Of a stretch of DNA of 64,000 bases, positions 8,454 to 16,652 are shown piece after piece. The number at the start of each line of letters is the position of its first letter. Within the stretch, counting starts at the first letter, position 1. The translations under genes were made by a program, and so were the position numbers. The stretch spans positions 1-64,000 of the forward strand of contig CANQRL010000001.1 of NCBI GenBank assembly GCA_947626275.1. Direction: 5' to 3'. The notes below the pieces were generated by a model. That model made no database searches, was not told the DNA's origin, and saw nothing but the letters and a program-made list of their open reading frames with translations. Source of the DNA: an uncultured Bacilli bacterium (GTDB taxonomy: Bacteria; Bacillota_I; Bacilli_A; RF39; UBA660).

Positions 8454-9704
8454 ATGAAGCACATTTATACTAGCATGGATATTGGTTCTGATAGTATAAA
8501 AGTTGTTGTTTGTGAACTTTATCAAAATAAACTCAACTTGCTTGCTGCATCATCTTTTCCCTCTAGTGGAATTAAAAAAGGATTAATTACCGATGTTGAA
8601 GAAGCGGGAAAATCCGTTCGAGGGGCCCTACAAGAAATAGAAGCCATGATTGGTATTCCCGTTCATCGCGTTATCGTTTCTGTTCCTTCTTATTTTGCTG
8701 AATATGCCATTGTGAAGGCAACCGTTGATATTCCAGAGGAAACGGGTATCGTTACTTCTGAAGAGATTTCTACGGTCATTCAGAATGCCATCGCTTCAAA
8801 AAAGTTAGAAAAAAGAGAGTTTGTTACGATGCTTCCGGTGGACTTTAAAATTGATGATACTATGACGGTAAAAAATCCGACGAATCAGCGAGGAAAGACT
8901 CTTAGTGTAAGAGGGGTCTTAGTGAGTACGCCTGAGAAGAATGTCTATTCTGTCATCAGTCTTTTAGAATCTCTTGGTATAGAAGTGGTGGATATTACTT
9001 TAAATAATATTGGGGACTTATATGCTTTTAAAAATAAAGAGATGGAAAATAAAATCGGTATGATTTTAAATATCGGTAGTGAGACTACCAGTATTTCTCT
9101 TTATAATAAAGGGGTTATTGTAAAAAGTTCCGTTGTTCCAATGGGAGGAAAAAATATCGATAACGATATTGCCTACATGTATAAAACGGACTTAGAAACC
9201 TCTCGAGAATTAAAACATCACTTTGCTCTAGCGAACAAGCGAAGCGCGAATACAGGGGATATGTATGAGATAAAAACCTCTATCGATAGTGCTTTAAAAG
9301 TGAACCAATTTGAGGTTTCAGAAATTGTTTCTTCAAGGCTAGAAGAGATTTTAAATCTAGCAAAAAAAGAGATGAATATATTGACAAGCAAGCAAATTGA
9401 TTATATGATAATAACAGGTGGTACTAGTAATATGGTAGATATTGAGTACACAGCTTCGCTTGTATTAGGGAAGAATGTCAGTATCGGAAATATCAAATTA
9501 TTGGGTATCCGAGATAATAAATTTTCTTCTTGTGTAGGAAATATTGTTTACTTTATTAGTAAGCTAAAACTACGTGGGACGAATTATTCCATGGTAGGAA
9601 ACGAGGAAGCTTCTCAGCTTGCCAATGTTCAAAAAGTTTCCGTAGAATCAGCGCATGATAGCATGTTAGGAAAATTGTTTGGATATTTTTTTAACGAACA
9701 ATAG
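8454..9704 (+). CDS. ftsA: Cell division protein FtsA
   Basis: A 416-aa actin-like ATPase that tethers FtsZ to the membrane. The N-terminal phosphate-1 motif (SMDIGSDSIKVVV), the SHS2 subdomain (about 85-165), the phosphate-2 motif (MILNIGSETTSISLY near 203-217) and the adenosine motif (MIITGGTSNM) are visible. The C-terminus (LGKLFGYFFNEQ) resembles the amphipathic membrane-targeting helix. An AGGAGATGAT site precedes the ATG, and ftsZ follows after 12 nt. Confidence 0.96.
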   Translation: MKHIYTSMDIGSDSIKVVVCELYQNKLNLLAASSFPSSGIKKGLITDVEEAGKSVRGALQEIEAMIGIPVHRVIVSVPSYFAEYAIVKATVDIPEETGIVTSEEISTVIQNAIASKKLEKREFVTMLPVDFKIDDTMTVKNPTNQRGKTLSVRGVLVSTPEKNVYSVISLLESLGIEVVDITLNNIGDLYAFKNKEMENKIGMILNIGSETTSISLYNKGVIVKSSVVPMGGKNIDNDIAYMYKTDLETSRELKHHFALANKRSANTGDMYEIKTSIDSALKVNQFEVSEIVSSRLEEILNLAKKEMNILTSKQIDYMIITGGTSNMVDIEYTASLVLGKNVSIGNIKLLGIRDNKFSSCVGNIVYFISKLKLRGTNYSMVGNEEASQLANVQKVSVESAHDSMLGKLFGYFFNEQ

Positions 9705-9716
9705 GAGGATAGAGAT

Positions 9717-10802
9717 ATGTTTGGATTAGAAATGGATCAAATAGCAAAGATTAAAGTAATAGGAATCGGTGGCGGCGGAAATAACGCTGTTAACCGGATG
9801 ATAGATTCAGGGGTAAAAGGAGTAGAGTTTATTGTTGCTAATACGGATTTGCAAGTATTAAATGTCTCAAAAGCCCCTATTAAAATACAAATTGGTGAAA
9901 GCCTAACAGGTGGTCGTGGTGCGGGAGCAAAACCAGATATTGGAAGGGAAGCTGCCCTAGAAAGTAAAAAAGAAATCGAAGAGGCTCTAAGAGGGGCTGA
10001 TATGGTATTCGTCACTTGTGGTATGGGTGGTGGAACAGGAACCGGAGCTGCTCCTGTCGTTGCTCAAATCGCTCAAGAATTAGGAGCTCTAACAGTAGGA
10101 ATTGTTACAAAGCCTTTCTCTTTTGAAGGAAAGAAAAGAATGGAACAAGCGATTGCTGGATTAGAGGAATTAAAGAAAAATGTCGATACCCTAATCGTTA
10201 TTCCAAATGATCGTTTAAGAGAGATTATTGATAAACAGACACCACTTCTTGATTCTTTCAAAGAAGTAGACAATGTCTTACGAAGAGGAGTTCAATCTAT
10301 CTCTGATTTGATTGCCGTTGCCGGACTTATCAACTTGGACTTTGCCGATGTTAAAACCGTTATGGAAAAACGTGGTAGTGCTTTAATCGGAATTGGTATT
10401 GGTGTTGGTGAAAATCGTGCAACAGAAGCTGCTCGTCAAGCCGTATCTAGTCCACTTCTTGAAACGAGTATTAGTGGAGCAACCGATGCGATTATTAACG
10501 TAACAGGTGGTAATAACTTAACGTTATTTGAAGTAGAGGAAGCAAATGAAGTTATTCGTACGAGTGCCAATACGGATATGAATACGATCTTTGGTGCCGT
10601 TATTAATGAAAACTTATCGGATGAGATTATTGTAACCGTTATTGCTACGGGATTTGAAGATGATACGGAACCTTTATATCACTCTTATGCAAAACCAGAA
10701 TCTCAATCAACGATGCGTCGAAGTGATAATAACGAAGATGATAGCGATGGCGGAGATGACGATATCATTCCATCATTCTTGAAAAAACGAGGAGGATTTT
10801 AA
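9717..10802 (+). CDS. ftsZ: Cell division GTPase FtsZ
   Basis: A 361-aa tubulin homologue that polymerises into the Z ring. The tubulin signature [10 protein letters not shown] (about 104-113), the [13 protein letters not shown] nucleotide loop near the N-terminus and the T7 loop region (NLDFADV) are intact. An acidic linker leads to the conserved C-terminal peptide IIPSFLKKR that binds FtsA and other partners. AGGAGG precedes the ATG. The terminator overlaps the last codons. sepF, ylmG and divIVA, which often follow ftsZ in Bacilli, are absent; spoIIGA follows instead. Confidence 0.98.
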   Translation: MFGLEMDQIAKIKVIGIGGGGNNAVNRMIDSGVKGVEFIVANTDLQVLNVSKAPIKIQIGESLTGGRGAGAKPDIGREAALESKKEIEEALRGADMVFVTCGMGGGTGTGAAPVVAQIAQELGALTVGIVTKPFSFEGKKRMEQAIAGLEELKKNVDTLIVIPNDRLREIIDKQTPLLDSFKEVDNVLRRGVQSISDLIAVAGLINLDFADVKTVMEKRGSALIGIGIGVGENRATEAARQAVSSPLLETSISGATDAIINVTGGNNLTLFEVEEANEVIRTSANTDMNTIFGAVINENLSDEIIVTVIATGFEDDTEPLYHSYAKPESQSTMRRSDNNEDDSDGGDDDIIPSFLKKRGGF

Positions 10803-10815
10803 TCCTCTTTTTTTT
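10792..10815 (+). terminator. Intrinsic terminator after ftsZ
   Basis: The stem GAGGAT/ATCCTC with loop TTTA overlaps the ftsZ stop codon and is followed by eight Ts. Confidence 0.85.
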
Positions 10816-10873
10816 GACTAAAAAGTGACAAAATTCTCTTTCCTTTTCTTCTATACTGTTTTTGGTGATGCAA

Positions 10874-11638
10874 TTGAAAGTGTATATCGATTTACTTCTT
10901 CTTTTCAATTTTTTAATCGATGCTCTTCTCCTTTTAAGTGTCGCTTGCCTTCTCAAACGAAAAGTTTCTTTTTATCGCGTTGTCTTCGCTTCTTTTTTAG
11001 GGAGTTTTAGTATTTTCTTTTTATTCCTTCCTCTTTCTAATCTCTTGTTACTATTTCTCAAAGTCTTAGTTAGTATTCTTCTTATTCTCATTACTTTTTC
11101 TTATCGAAACTTTTCTTATTTTTGGAAAAATATCAGTTATTTTTATTTTACAAGTATCGTCTTAGGTGGCGTAATCTACCTTTGGAACGTTAGTTTTCCC
11201 ACCACTTTCTTTTCAAGTAGCTACGCTCTTAATTTTTTTCTTTTGCTCTTTCTTGCGCCAATTGCGATTGCCTACTATGTTCGTAAGATGAGAGGAATGC
11301 AAGAAAATTATCTTTTCTATCAAGAGGTACAATTTTCGCATCATCAACAAACGATTCGCGGAATTGGCTATCTAGATAGTGGAAATTGTTTGACTTATAA
11401 GCGAAGACCTGTTGTACTCGCCACGCATCAAGAATCTTTTTTATTAGATGACTATTTTCTTTTGCCGTATCAAACTGCTTCTGGAATGGGCATGTTAAAG
11501 TGTATTTTCTTAAGAGAAATGTGGGTTCAAAAAAAGAAATGGCAGAATATTTATCTAGGCGTTATGGAAGAAGAGATTGCCTTAGATGGCGTTGACTTTT
11601 TGTTGCATCATTCGATGATAGGAGGATTCTATGATTAA
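10874..11638 (+). CDS. spoIIGA: Sporulation sigma-E processing protease SpoIIGA
   Basis: SpoIIGA is the septal aspartic protease that removes the pro-sequence of sigma-E in the mother cell. About five hydrophobic segments fill residues 1-135. The protease domain follows, with the catalytic D-S-G triad at D168 (YLDSGN). The N-terminus reads MKVYIDLLLLFNFLIDALLL, close to the Bacillus protein. I chose the TTG at 10874 because of that match and the GGTGAT 4 nt upstream; a TTG at 10862 is less likely. It overlaps sigE by 8 nt, the classical spoIIG arrangement. Confidence 0.93.
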   Translation: MKVYIDLLLLFNFLIDALLLLSVACLLKRKVSFYRVVFASFLGSFSIFFLFLPLSNLLLLFLKVLVSILLILITFSYRNFSYFWKNISYFYFTSIVLGGVIYLWNVSFPTTFFSSSYALNFFLLLFLAPIAIAYYVRKMRGMQENYLFYQEVQFSHHQQTIRGIGYLDSGNCLTYKRRPVVLATHQESFLLDDYFLLPYQTASGMGMLKCIFLREMWVQKKKWQNIYLGVMEEEIALDGVDFLLHHSMIGGFYD

Positions 11639-12302
11639 AAAATTATGGCAGTTTTTCCAAAAGCTTTTTCGAAAGCCAATTTACTTTGTCGGTAGCTTAG
11701 ATAAACTACCGGAGCCTTTATCGAAAGAAGAGGAACTCTACTACTTACAGTTAGGAGAAAAAGGAAAAGAAAAGTTGATTGAGCATAATCTTCGTCTAGT
11801 AGTCTTTTTAGCAAAAAAATATGAAAATACGGGAATTGATTTAGAGGATTTAGTAAGTATTGGAACAATTGGCTTAATTAAAGGAATTAATACCTATAAT
11901 CTAGATAAAAATATTAAACTGGCAACTTACGCATCTCGATGTATTGATAACGAAATCTTGATGTTTTTACGAAAAAATAAAAAAAGAAGAAGTGAGATTA
12001 GTTTTGAGGATAGTCTCAGTTTCGATAGTGAAGGAAATGAACTTCATCTAGAGGATATTCTAGGAACAGAAGAAGATATTGTCACGAAGGGATTAGAAAA
12101 AGAAACCGAAAAGAGATTGATGTATGAAGAAATTGAAAAATTAAATAAACGAGATAAAGAGATTATGATTTTACGCTATGGACTTCACAATCAAGAAGAA
12201 ATGACACAAAAAGAGGTAGCGGCTACGCTAGGAATTAGTCAGTCTTATATTTCTAGAATTGAAAAAAAGGTGATTAATCGGTTAAAACTCCTATATAAAT
12301 AA
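11631..12302 (+). CDS. sigE: Sporulation sigma factor sigma-E
   Basis: A 223-aa sigma-70-family factor for early mother-cell gene expression. An amphipathic pro-sequence (about 1-25) ends at YFVGS, equivalent to the SpoIIGA cleavage region. Region 2 is strong (HNLRLVVFLAKKYENTGIDL, then IGTIGLIKGINTY and KLATYASRCIDNEILM). Region 4 ends with an HTH (KEVAATLGISQSYISRIEKK). Its partner spoIIGA lies immediately upstream. The sigma-G gene that often follows is not next to it. Confidence 0.95.
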   Translation: MIKKLWQFFQKLFRKPIYFVGSLDKLPEPLSKEEELYYLQLGEKGKEKLIEHNLRLVVFLAKKYENTGIDLEDLVSIGTIGLIKGINTYNLDKNIKLATYASRCIDNEILMFLRKNKKRRSEISFEDSLSFDSEGNELHLEDILGTEEDIVTKGLEKETEKRLMYEEIEKLNKRDKEIMILRYGLHNQEEMTQKEVAATLGISQSYISRIEKKVINRLKLLYK

Positions 12303-12333
12303 AGGAAAAATCGTGAAAAAATAGTGATTTTTA

Positions 12334-12363
12334 TTGACAAACAATTTCGAATATTTGTATAAT
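12334..12363 (+). promoter_or_regulatory. Promoter of the InlB-repeat protein
   Basis: A TTGACA (12334-12339) and a TATAAT (12358-12363) are separated by 18 nt, close to the housekeeping consensus. A GGGGAGG ribosome site and the ATG at 12403 follow, so this leader is longer than most in the window. Confidence 0.75.
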
Positions 12364-12402
12364 GAAGCTAGAATGAGGATAACTCATCGGGGAGGTTTTG
12401 AA

Positions 12403-13167
12403 ATGAAAAAACAAAGTGTTTTTATCATCTTAGGAGTTGTCATCTTAGTTACGGTAGGAGTTGTTGCCTATTCTTTACTTTTTGGAAATCAATACATTAT
12501 TACGTTTGATTCCGATGGAGGAACAGAAGTAGAAAGTCAACTGGTAAAAGTAGGGAAAACAGTAGAGGAACCATTAGATCCTGTTAAAGAGGGATATGAA
12601 TTTGTGGAATGGCAGAAAGAGGGAGAAAAGTATGATTTCTCTTCGCCTGTTAAAAGTCGTTTTGAATTGGTTGCGAAATGGCATAAAAAAGTATCTGCCT
12701 CTGATTTAACTTATACGGTTACGTTTGATTCGAAGGGTGGATCAGAAGTGGAAGAACAAATGGTTTTAGCGGGAGATGTTGCGATAAAACCAACCAATCC
12801 TATACGAGAAGGATATCAATTTTTAGGTTGGTATTTAGGAGATAGCGTTTTTGATTTTTCGAAAACGATTTCAAAAGATATTACATTAGAGGCAAGATGG
12901 AAAGCGAATACAAATACAACTAGTCCAGAAGAAAAGGATGAAGAGACATCACAACCAGCTAGCGAATTAAAGGTAGGAGATCGTGTTAGAATCGTAGGGG
13001 AATATGCTTCTAGTGCGACATCTACCAGTGCTTTCCATAAAAAAGCGATTGGTTGGAAAAGAATTGTCTTAGAAATCCACGAAGGAAAAGAATATCCTTA
13101 TCGCGTTGGAAATAGCAAAGGAACAACAGGTTACTTTAAAGCGGAATCTTTAGAAAAGATCAATTAA
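12403..13167 (+). CDS. Membrane-anchored InlB B-repeat protein with SH3-like tail
   Basis: A 254-aa surface protein. After a short N-terminus comes one membrane segment (about 6-27). Two Listeria-Bacteroides (InlB B) repeats follow, about 30-95 and 104-170; each begins with a TFDS.GG element and contains the EGY.F..W core. A linker (about 171-188) leads to an SH3-like C-terminal domain with KVGDRVRIVGEYASS and an aromatic-rich end. With a basic N-terminus before the segment, the repeats should be outside the cell. I chose ATG 12403, which follows a good GGGGAGG. It is monocistronic. Function unknown; adhesive or spacer roles are typical of these repeats. Confidence 0.8.
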   Translation: MKKQSVFIILGVVILVTVGVVAYSLLFGNQYIITFDSDGGTEVESQLVKVGKTVEEPLDPVKEGYEFVEWQKEGEKYDFSSPVKSRFELVAKWHKKVSASDLTYTVTFDSKGGSEVEEQMVLAGDVAIKPTNPIREGYQFLGWYLGDSVFDFSKTISKDITLEARWKANTNTTSPEEKDEETSQPASELKVGDRVRIVGEYASSATSTSAFHKKAIGWKRIVLEIHEGKEYPYRVGNSKGTTGYFKAESLEKIN

Positions 13168-13191
13168 AGAAGAATTTTGATTCTTCTTTTT
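13166..13191 (+). terminator. Intrinsic terminator
   Basis: A perfect 10-bp stem (AAAGAAGAAT/ATTCTTCTTT) with loop TTTG overlaps the stop codon of the InlB-repeat gene and runs into Ts. Confidence 0.85.
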
Positions 13192-13242
13192 GTTTGCCAA
13201 TAGTATCAAATTATGTTATGATGGTACCTAGGATGTGATGGC

Positions 13243-14832
13243 ATGTTAATCGCTGAAAATATTGGATTACGTTATGGAAAAAGAATCCTTTTTGAAAATG
13301 TAAATTTAAAGTTTGAAAACAATCATTGTTATGGATTAATTGGCGCTAATGGAGCCGGAAAAACGACCTTCTTAAAGATATTAAGTGGAGAGATAGAATC
13401 TACTAGTGGAGAGATTATTATTGGTAAGGGAGAGAGAATATCAACTCTAGTTCAAAACCACAATGCCTATGACGAATATAACGTGTTAGATACGGTCATC
13501 ATGGGAGATCAAGAACTTTATGATATCAAAGTAGAAAAAGATGCTCTTTATAGTAAGCCAGATTTTACGAATGAAGATGGTATTCGGGCAGGGATTCTAG
13601 AAGATTTGTTTTTAAAGAAAAATGGTTGGCAAGCAGAAGCGGATGCGGCAATTCTTTTAGATGGATTAGGCGTCGAAACGTTCCTTCACAATAAGATGAT
13701 GAGAGAATTAAAGGAGTCAGATAAAGTCAAAGTTATGTTGGCGCGTGCTCTTTTTGGAGATCCCGATATTCTTCTTTTAGATGAACCGACCAATGGACTC
13801 GATTTAGAGAGTAAGAATTGGTTAGAGGAGTTTCTCATCGAATTTAAAAATACCGTCATTGTCGTATCTCATGATCGCTATTTTTTAAATAAAGTATGTA
13901 CTCATATGGTGGATATCGATTATGAGAAGATGACATTATTTGCGGGTAACTATGATTTCTGGTATCAGTCTAGTCAGTTGATTCAAAAACAGATGCGAGA
14001 ATCTAACAAGAAAAAAGAAGAAAAAATAGCCGAGCTACAAGACTTTATTCGTAGATTTAGTGCGAATGCATCGAAATCAAAACAAGCAACTAGTCGAAAA
14101 AAATCCTTGGAGAAAATCGTTTTAGAAGATATCAAACCTTCTTCTCGAAGATATCCTTTTATCCAGTTTGAACCTTCTCGCTATCTTGGAAAAGAAGTAA
14201 TTCATCTCGATCGTGTATCCAAAGTAATCGATGGAAACGAGGTTTTAAAAAATGTTCGTCTTACTTTAAAACCAGGAGATAAGATCGCGCTTCTTGGAAC
14301 CAATGAAGCAGGCAAAACAGCTTTACTTGAGATTTTAGCGGGTGTTATGGAACCGGATGCTGGTACCGTAAAAGTTGGTACAACCGTGATTCCTTCTTAT
14401 TATCCGAAGAAAAATGATGCTTATTTTCACCAAGATAAGAATATGGTGGAATGGCTACGTGATTTCTCAGAAGTAAAAGAGGACGCTTTTGTAAGAGGCT
14501 TTTTAGGAAGAATGTTATTTAGTGGGGAAGAAGCTCTAAAGAAAGTAAACGTCTTATCAGGAGGGGAAAAGGTACGTTGTATGCTTTCTAAAATGATGTT
14601 AGAACATGGTAACGTTTTACTGTTGGATGAACCGACCAATCATTTGGATATGGAGTCTATTACCGCTTTAGATGAAGGATTGATGAAGTTTCCTGGTTGT
14701 ATCGTGATTGCGACCTACGACCAACATTTAATTCATTCCCTCGCGACAAGAATTCTTTTTATCCGGGAAGATGGAACGATTAAAGATGTTGAAATGACCT
14801 ACGAGGAATATTTAAAAAAATATGGAGAATAA
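13243..14832 (+). CDS. ABC-F family ATPase, YkpA/YbiT-like
   Basis: A 529-aa soluble protein with two nucleotide-binding domains and no membrane segments, an ABC-F ribosome-associated ATPase. The first Walker A (GANGAGKTT) and both Walker B motifs (ILLLDEPTNGLD, VLLLDEPTNHLD) are intact. The inter-domain linker lies at about 245-310 (SANASKSKQATSRKKSLEKI), closely matching the YkpA group. NBD1's signature, normally LSGGEK, reads LKESDK here, whereas NBD2 keeps LSGGEK. NBD2 Walker A is GTNEAGKT, and its switch region reads ATYDQH rather than SHD. The stop codon overlaps the ylmH start. Confidence 0.9.
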   Translation: MLIAENIGLRYGKRILFENVNLKFENNHCYGLIGANGAGKTTFLKILSGEIESTSGEIIIGKGERISTLVQNHNAYDEYNVLDTVIMGDQELYDIKVEKDALYSKPDFTNEDGIRAGILEDLFLKKNGWQAEADAAILLDGLGVETFLHNKMMRELKESDKVKVMLARALFGDPDILLLDEPTNGLDLESKNWLEEFLIEFKNTVIVVSHDRYFLNKVCTHMVDIDYEKMTLFAGNYDFWYQSSQLIQKQMRESNKKKEEKIAELQDFIRRFSANASKSKQATSRKKSLEKIVLEDIKPSSRRYPFIQFEPSRYLGKEVIHLDRVSKVIDGNEVLKNVRLTLKPGDKIALLGTNEAGKTALLEILAGVMEPDAGTVKVGTTVIPSYYPKKNDAYFHQDKNMVEWLRDFSEVKEDAFVRGFLGRMLFSGEEALKKVNVLSGGEKVRCMLSKMMLEHGNVLLLDEPTNHLDMESITALDEGLMKFPGCIVIATYDQHLIHSLATRILFIREDGTIKDVEMTYEEYLKKYGE

Positions 14833-15514
14833 ATTTTTCTTAACGAATGCGATTGAAAAGATTGAAAGGGGAGAGAGCAGTTTTTTTCTAGACCCCAAAG
14901 AATTTATGGTTGTTTCCTCTCTTTTAAAAAAGAGGCACTCTCCTTATCAAGTTTTTAAACCTTACCCTCTAGCGGAGAAAGTACTCATCTATAAAGATAC
15001 GTTACCAGCTATGGAACTCTTAGAAATTGTATCGAAAAAAAGGATTTCCCATCGCGCAATTTTGGGAACTTTCTTCGCCCATCAAATCTTACCTTATTTT
15101 TATAGTGATATCATGATTTCTGATCGCATTTATGTCATTGCTTTAAAACCGATTTCTCGGTATATGCAAGACCATATTTTAGAAATAGGAAAAGATCCGG
15201 TTCAACTTCTTCCCAGGGACTTTTCCTTATCTCAAACATTTGAGCCACGGTATGAAACCATTATTCTTCATGTTACGAGTTTACGCCTAGATAATATTCT
15301 TGCGAAACTTCTAAAAATTAGTCGAAAAACAGTATTAGAAAAATTAGCGGAAAAGGAAGTATTTCTCAATTATGAAGAGTGCATGCGAAAAGAAGTTCTT
15401 CTTAAAAACGGGGATGTTTTTTCGATTCGCGGATATGGAAAATATCGTTTTAAAGAGATGATTTATCAAAATAAAAAAGGAAATATGGATATTGAAATAG
15501 AAAAATATCAATAA
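14822..15514 (+). CDS. ylmH: YlmH-like S4-domain RNA-binding protein
   Basis: A 230-aa protein resembling YlmH, found in division clusters of Gram-positives and linked to ribosome-associated tRNA binding and rescue. The N-terminal two-thirds matches the YlmH fold (SHRAILGTFF near 77-86, IYVIAL). The C-terminal S4 domain begins around residue 155 (LRLDNILAKLLKISRKTV) and continues to GDVFSIRGYGKY. It overlaps the ABC-F stop codon by 11 nt, so translation may be coupled. In many relatives ylmH sits just after ftsZ; here it is about 4 kb away. A bidirectional terminator follows. Confidence 0.85.
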   Translation: MENKFFLTNAIEKIERGESSFFLDPKEFMVVSSLLKKRHSPYQVFKPYPLAEKVLIYKDTLPAMELLEIVSKKRISHRAILGTFFAHQILPYFYSDIMISDRIYVIALKPISRYMQDHILEIGKDPVQLLPRDFSLSQTFEPRYETIILHVTSLRLDNILAKLLKISRKTVLEKLAEKEVFLNYEECMRKEVLLKNGDVFSIRGYGKYRFKEMIYQNKKGNMDIEIEKYQ

Positions 15515-15531
15515 CAAAGAACATGAAAAAA

Positions 15532-15560
15532 CCATATAGCTTTTGCTATATGGTTATTTT
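15532..15560. terminator. Bidirectional terminator between ylmH and the def operon
   Basis: A perfect 9-bp stem (CCATATAGC/GCTATATGG) with a TTTT loop at 15532-15553 is flanked by an A-run on the left and T-rich sequence on the right. It can stop plus-strand transcripts from ylmH and minus-strand transcripts leaving the small gene at 15554. Confidence 0.85.
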
Positions 15561-15673
15561 GTCGTTTGTTCAATACCAATATCGTGGTTTTTAGGACCGA
15601 AGACATAGTAAATACCAAAAGAACAAACACAAGCGACAAGAAATAATAAAATATATTTTAAAGCCCCTTTCAT
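15554..15673 (-). CDS. Small membrane peptide downstream of def (39 aa)
   Basis: A 39-codon gene too short for most gene callers. The product has a basic MKGALKY start, one hydrophobic segment (about residues 7-26) and a short polar tail (GPKNHDIGIEQTTK). AGGAGG lies 4 nt before the ATG and overlaps the def stop codon. The stop codon abuts the terminator hairpin. This tight fit between def and the terminator argues for a real, cotranscribed gene. Function unknown. Confidence 0.72.
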   Translation of the reverse strand: MKGALKYILLFLVACVCSFGIYYVFGPKNHDIGIEQTTK

Positions 15674-15681
15674 AGTCCCTC

Positions 15682-16230
15682 CTAAATTAATCGTATTTCT
15701 TGATCCGTATAAAATTGGTGGTTTGGATCAATTCTCTCATAGAATAAAATTCCTTCTAGGTGATCAATTTCATGTTGGAAGGCGATAGATAATTCTTCTC
15801 TTGCCCGGATACGAATCTTTTTGCCATTTTCGTCGAATCCTTCTACGGTTACTCTAGCATATCGTTTAATGTGTCCTTCTACTTCCCGGTTGACACTGAG
15901 ACAACCTTCTCCTTCTTCTGCCGCAATCATTTCATCAGAATAACTTACAATCTTAGGATTGATAACGACATAGTTATGGAATTTGCCTTCCTCGTATTCA
16001 TGAACGATAATGATAATTCGTTTGGATATTCCTAACTGAGGAAAGGCTAGTCCCATTCCAGGTCGTAAATCATATTTTTTTTCATATTCTTCAATTTGAC
16101 TGTAAGTGAGTTCCTGAATAGAACGCTTAATATAGTCTTTATACTCTTGAGGAAGAGGAAAAGTAGCCTCTTCTGCTTTTTGATGTAGAATTTTTTCTTT
16201 TTCGTCTAGAATATTTAATTTTTCAAACAT
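15682..16230 (-). CDS. def: Peptide deformylase
   Basis: A 182-aa metallohydrolase that removes the N-formyl group from nascent proteins. All three family motifs are present: GMGLAFPQLG (motif 1), EGCLSV with the metal-binding Cys (motif 2), and QHEIDHLEG with the HExxH metal ligands (motif 3). The insertion between motifs and the length fit the longer Gram-positive type 2 enzyme. I chose the ATG at 16230, which has GGAAGTGAG just before it, over an in-frame ATG 17 codons upstream. A minus-strand TATAAT lies at 16253-16258. It heads an operon with the small membrane peptide. Confidence 0.95.
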   Translation of the reverse strand: MFEKLNILDEKEKILHQKAEEATFPLPQEYKDYIKRSIQELTYSQIEEYEKKYDLRPGMGLAFPQLGISKRIIIIVHEYEEGKFHNYVVINPKIVSYSDEMIAAEEGEGCLSVNREVEGHIKRYARVTVEGFDENGKKIRIRAREELSIAFQHEIDHLEGILFYERIDPNHQFYTDQEIRLI

Positions 16231-16282
16231 TTTCTCACTTCCAAGTAATCTTATTATAACAAATAAAGGAGTAAAAAGCAAA

Positions 16283-16306
16283 AGAAAAAAGAAGTAAACT
16301 ACTTCT
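16283..16306 (-). terminator. Intrinsic terminator of the YjcZ-like gene
   Basis: On the minus strand the stem GAAGTA/TACTTC (flanked by one more A-T pair) has a 3-nt loop and is followed by a T-run. It overlaps the stop codon of the gene at 16305. Confidence 0.7.
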
Positions 16307-16499
16307 ATCTTCTAGGACCTTGATTGTTATTATATCCGCCATCAAAAGCACGGGCACCTATAATAATAACTAAAAGAATAAATAATACTAAAAGGATGGC
16401 AGCACCATATCCAGATCCATAACCATATCCACCACCGGAACAGCATCCGCCATTGGTAGGGTATCCGCCGTATCCTTGGTATCCACCGTAATAATACAT
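16305..16499 (-). CDS. YjcZ-family sporulation/coat peptide
   Basis: A 64-aa peptide with a Gly/Tyr-rich N-terminus ([13 protein letters not shown], then a CC pair) and a hydrophobic segment with the [17 protein letters not shown] pattern of the YjcZ family, small proteins found in spore coats of Bacilli. I chose the ATG at 16499, which has AGGAGG five bases upstream; a longer in-frame start lacks such a site. Expression from a sporulation promoter is expected, but no clear sigma-E or sigma-K site could be assigned by eye. Confidence 0.8.
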   Translation of the reverse strand: MYYYGGYQGYGGYPTNGGCCSGGGYGYGSGYGAAILLVLFILLVIIIGARAFDGGYNNNQGPRR

Positions 16500-16652
16500 A
16501 TAAACCTCCTTACTATTCAATATATCATATTGCAACTTTTTTCGTTTGTTCATGACGAATTACCATATTTTGGAAAAGTGCGAAAATTCGTTTGTCAAAG
16601 ATGGGATAATATGATATCATAGTATATGAAATAAGATAGAAAAGGTGATAAC

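Noticed and set aside
14822-15514. ylmH as part of an ftsZ-sepF-ylmG-ylmH-divIVA cluster
   Set aside because: sepF, ylmG and divIVA are not present between ftsZ and ylmH; the gene is displaced behind the ABC-F gene.
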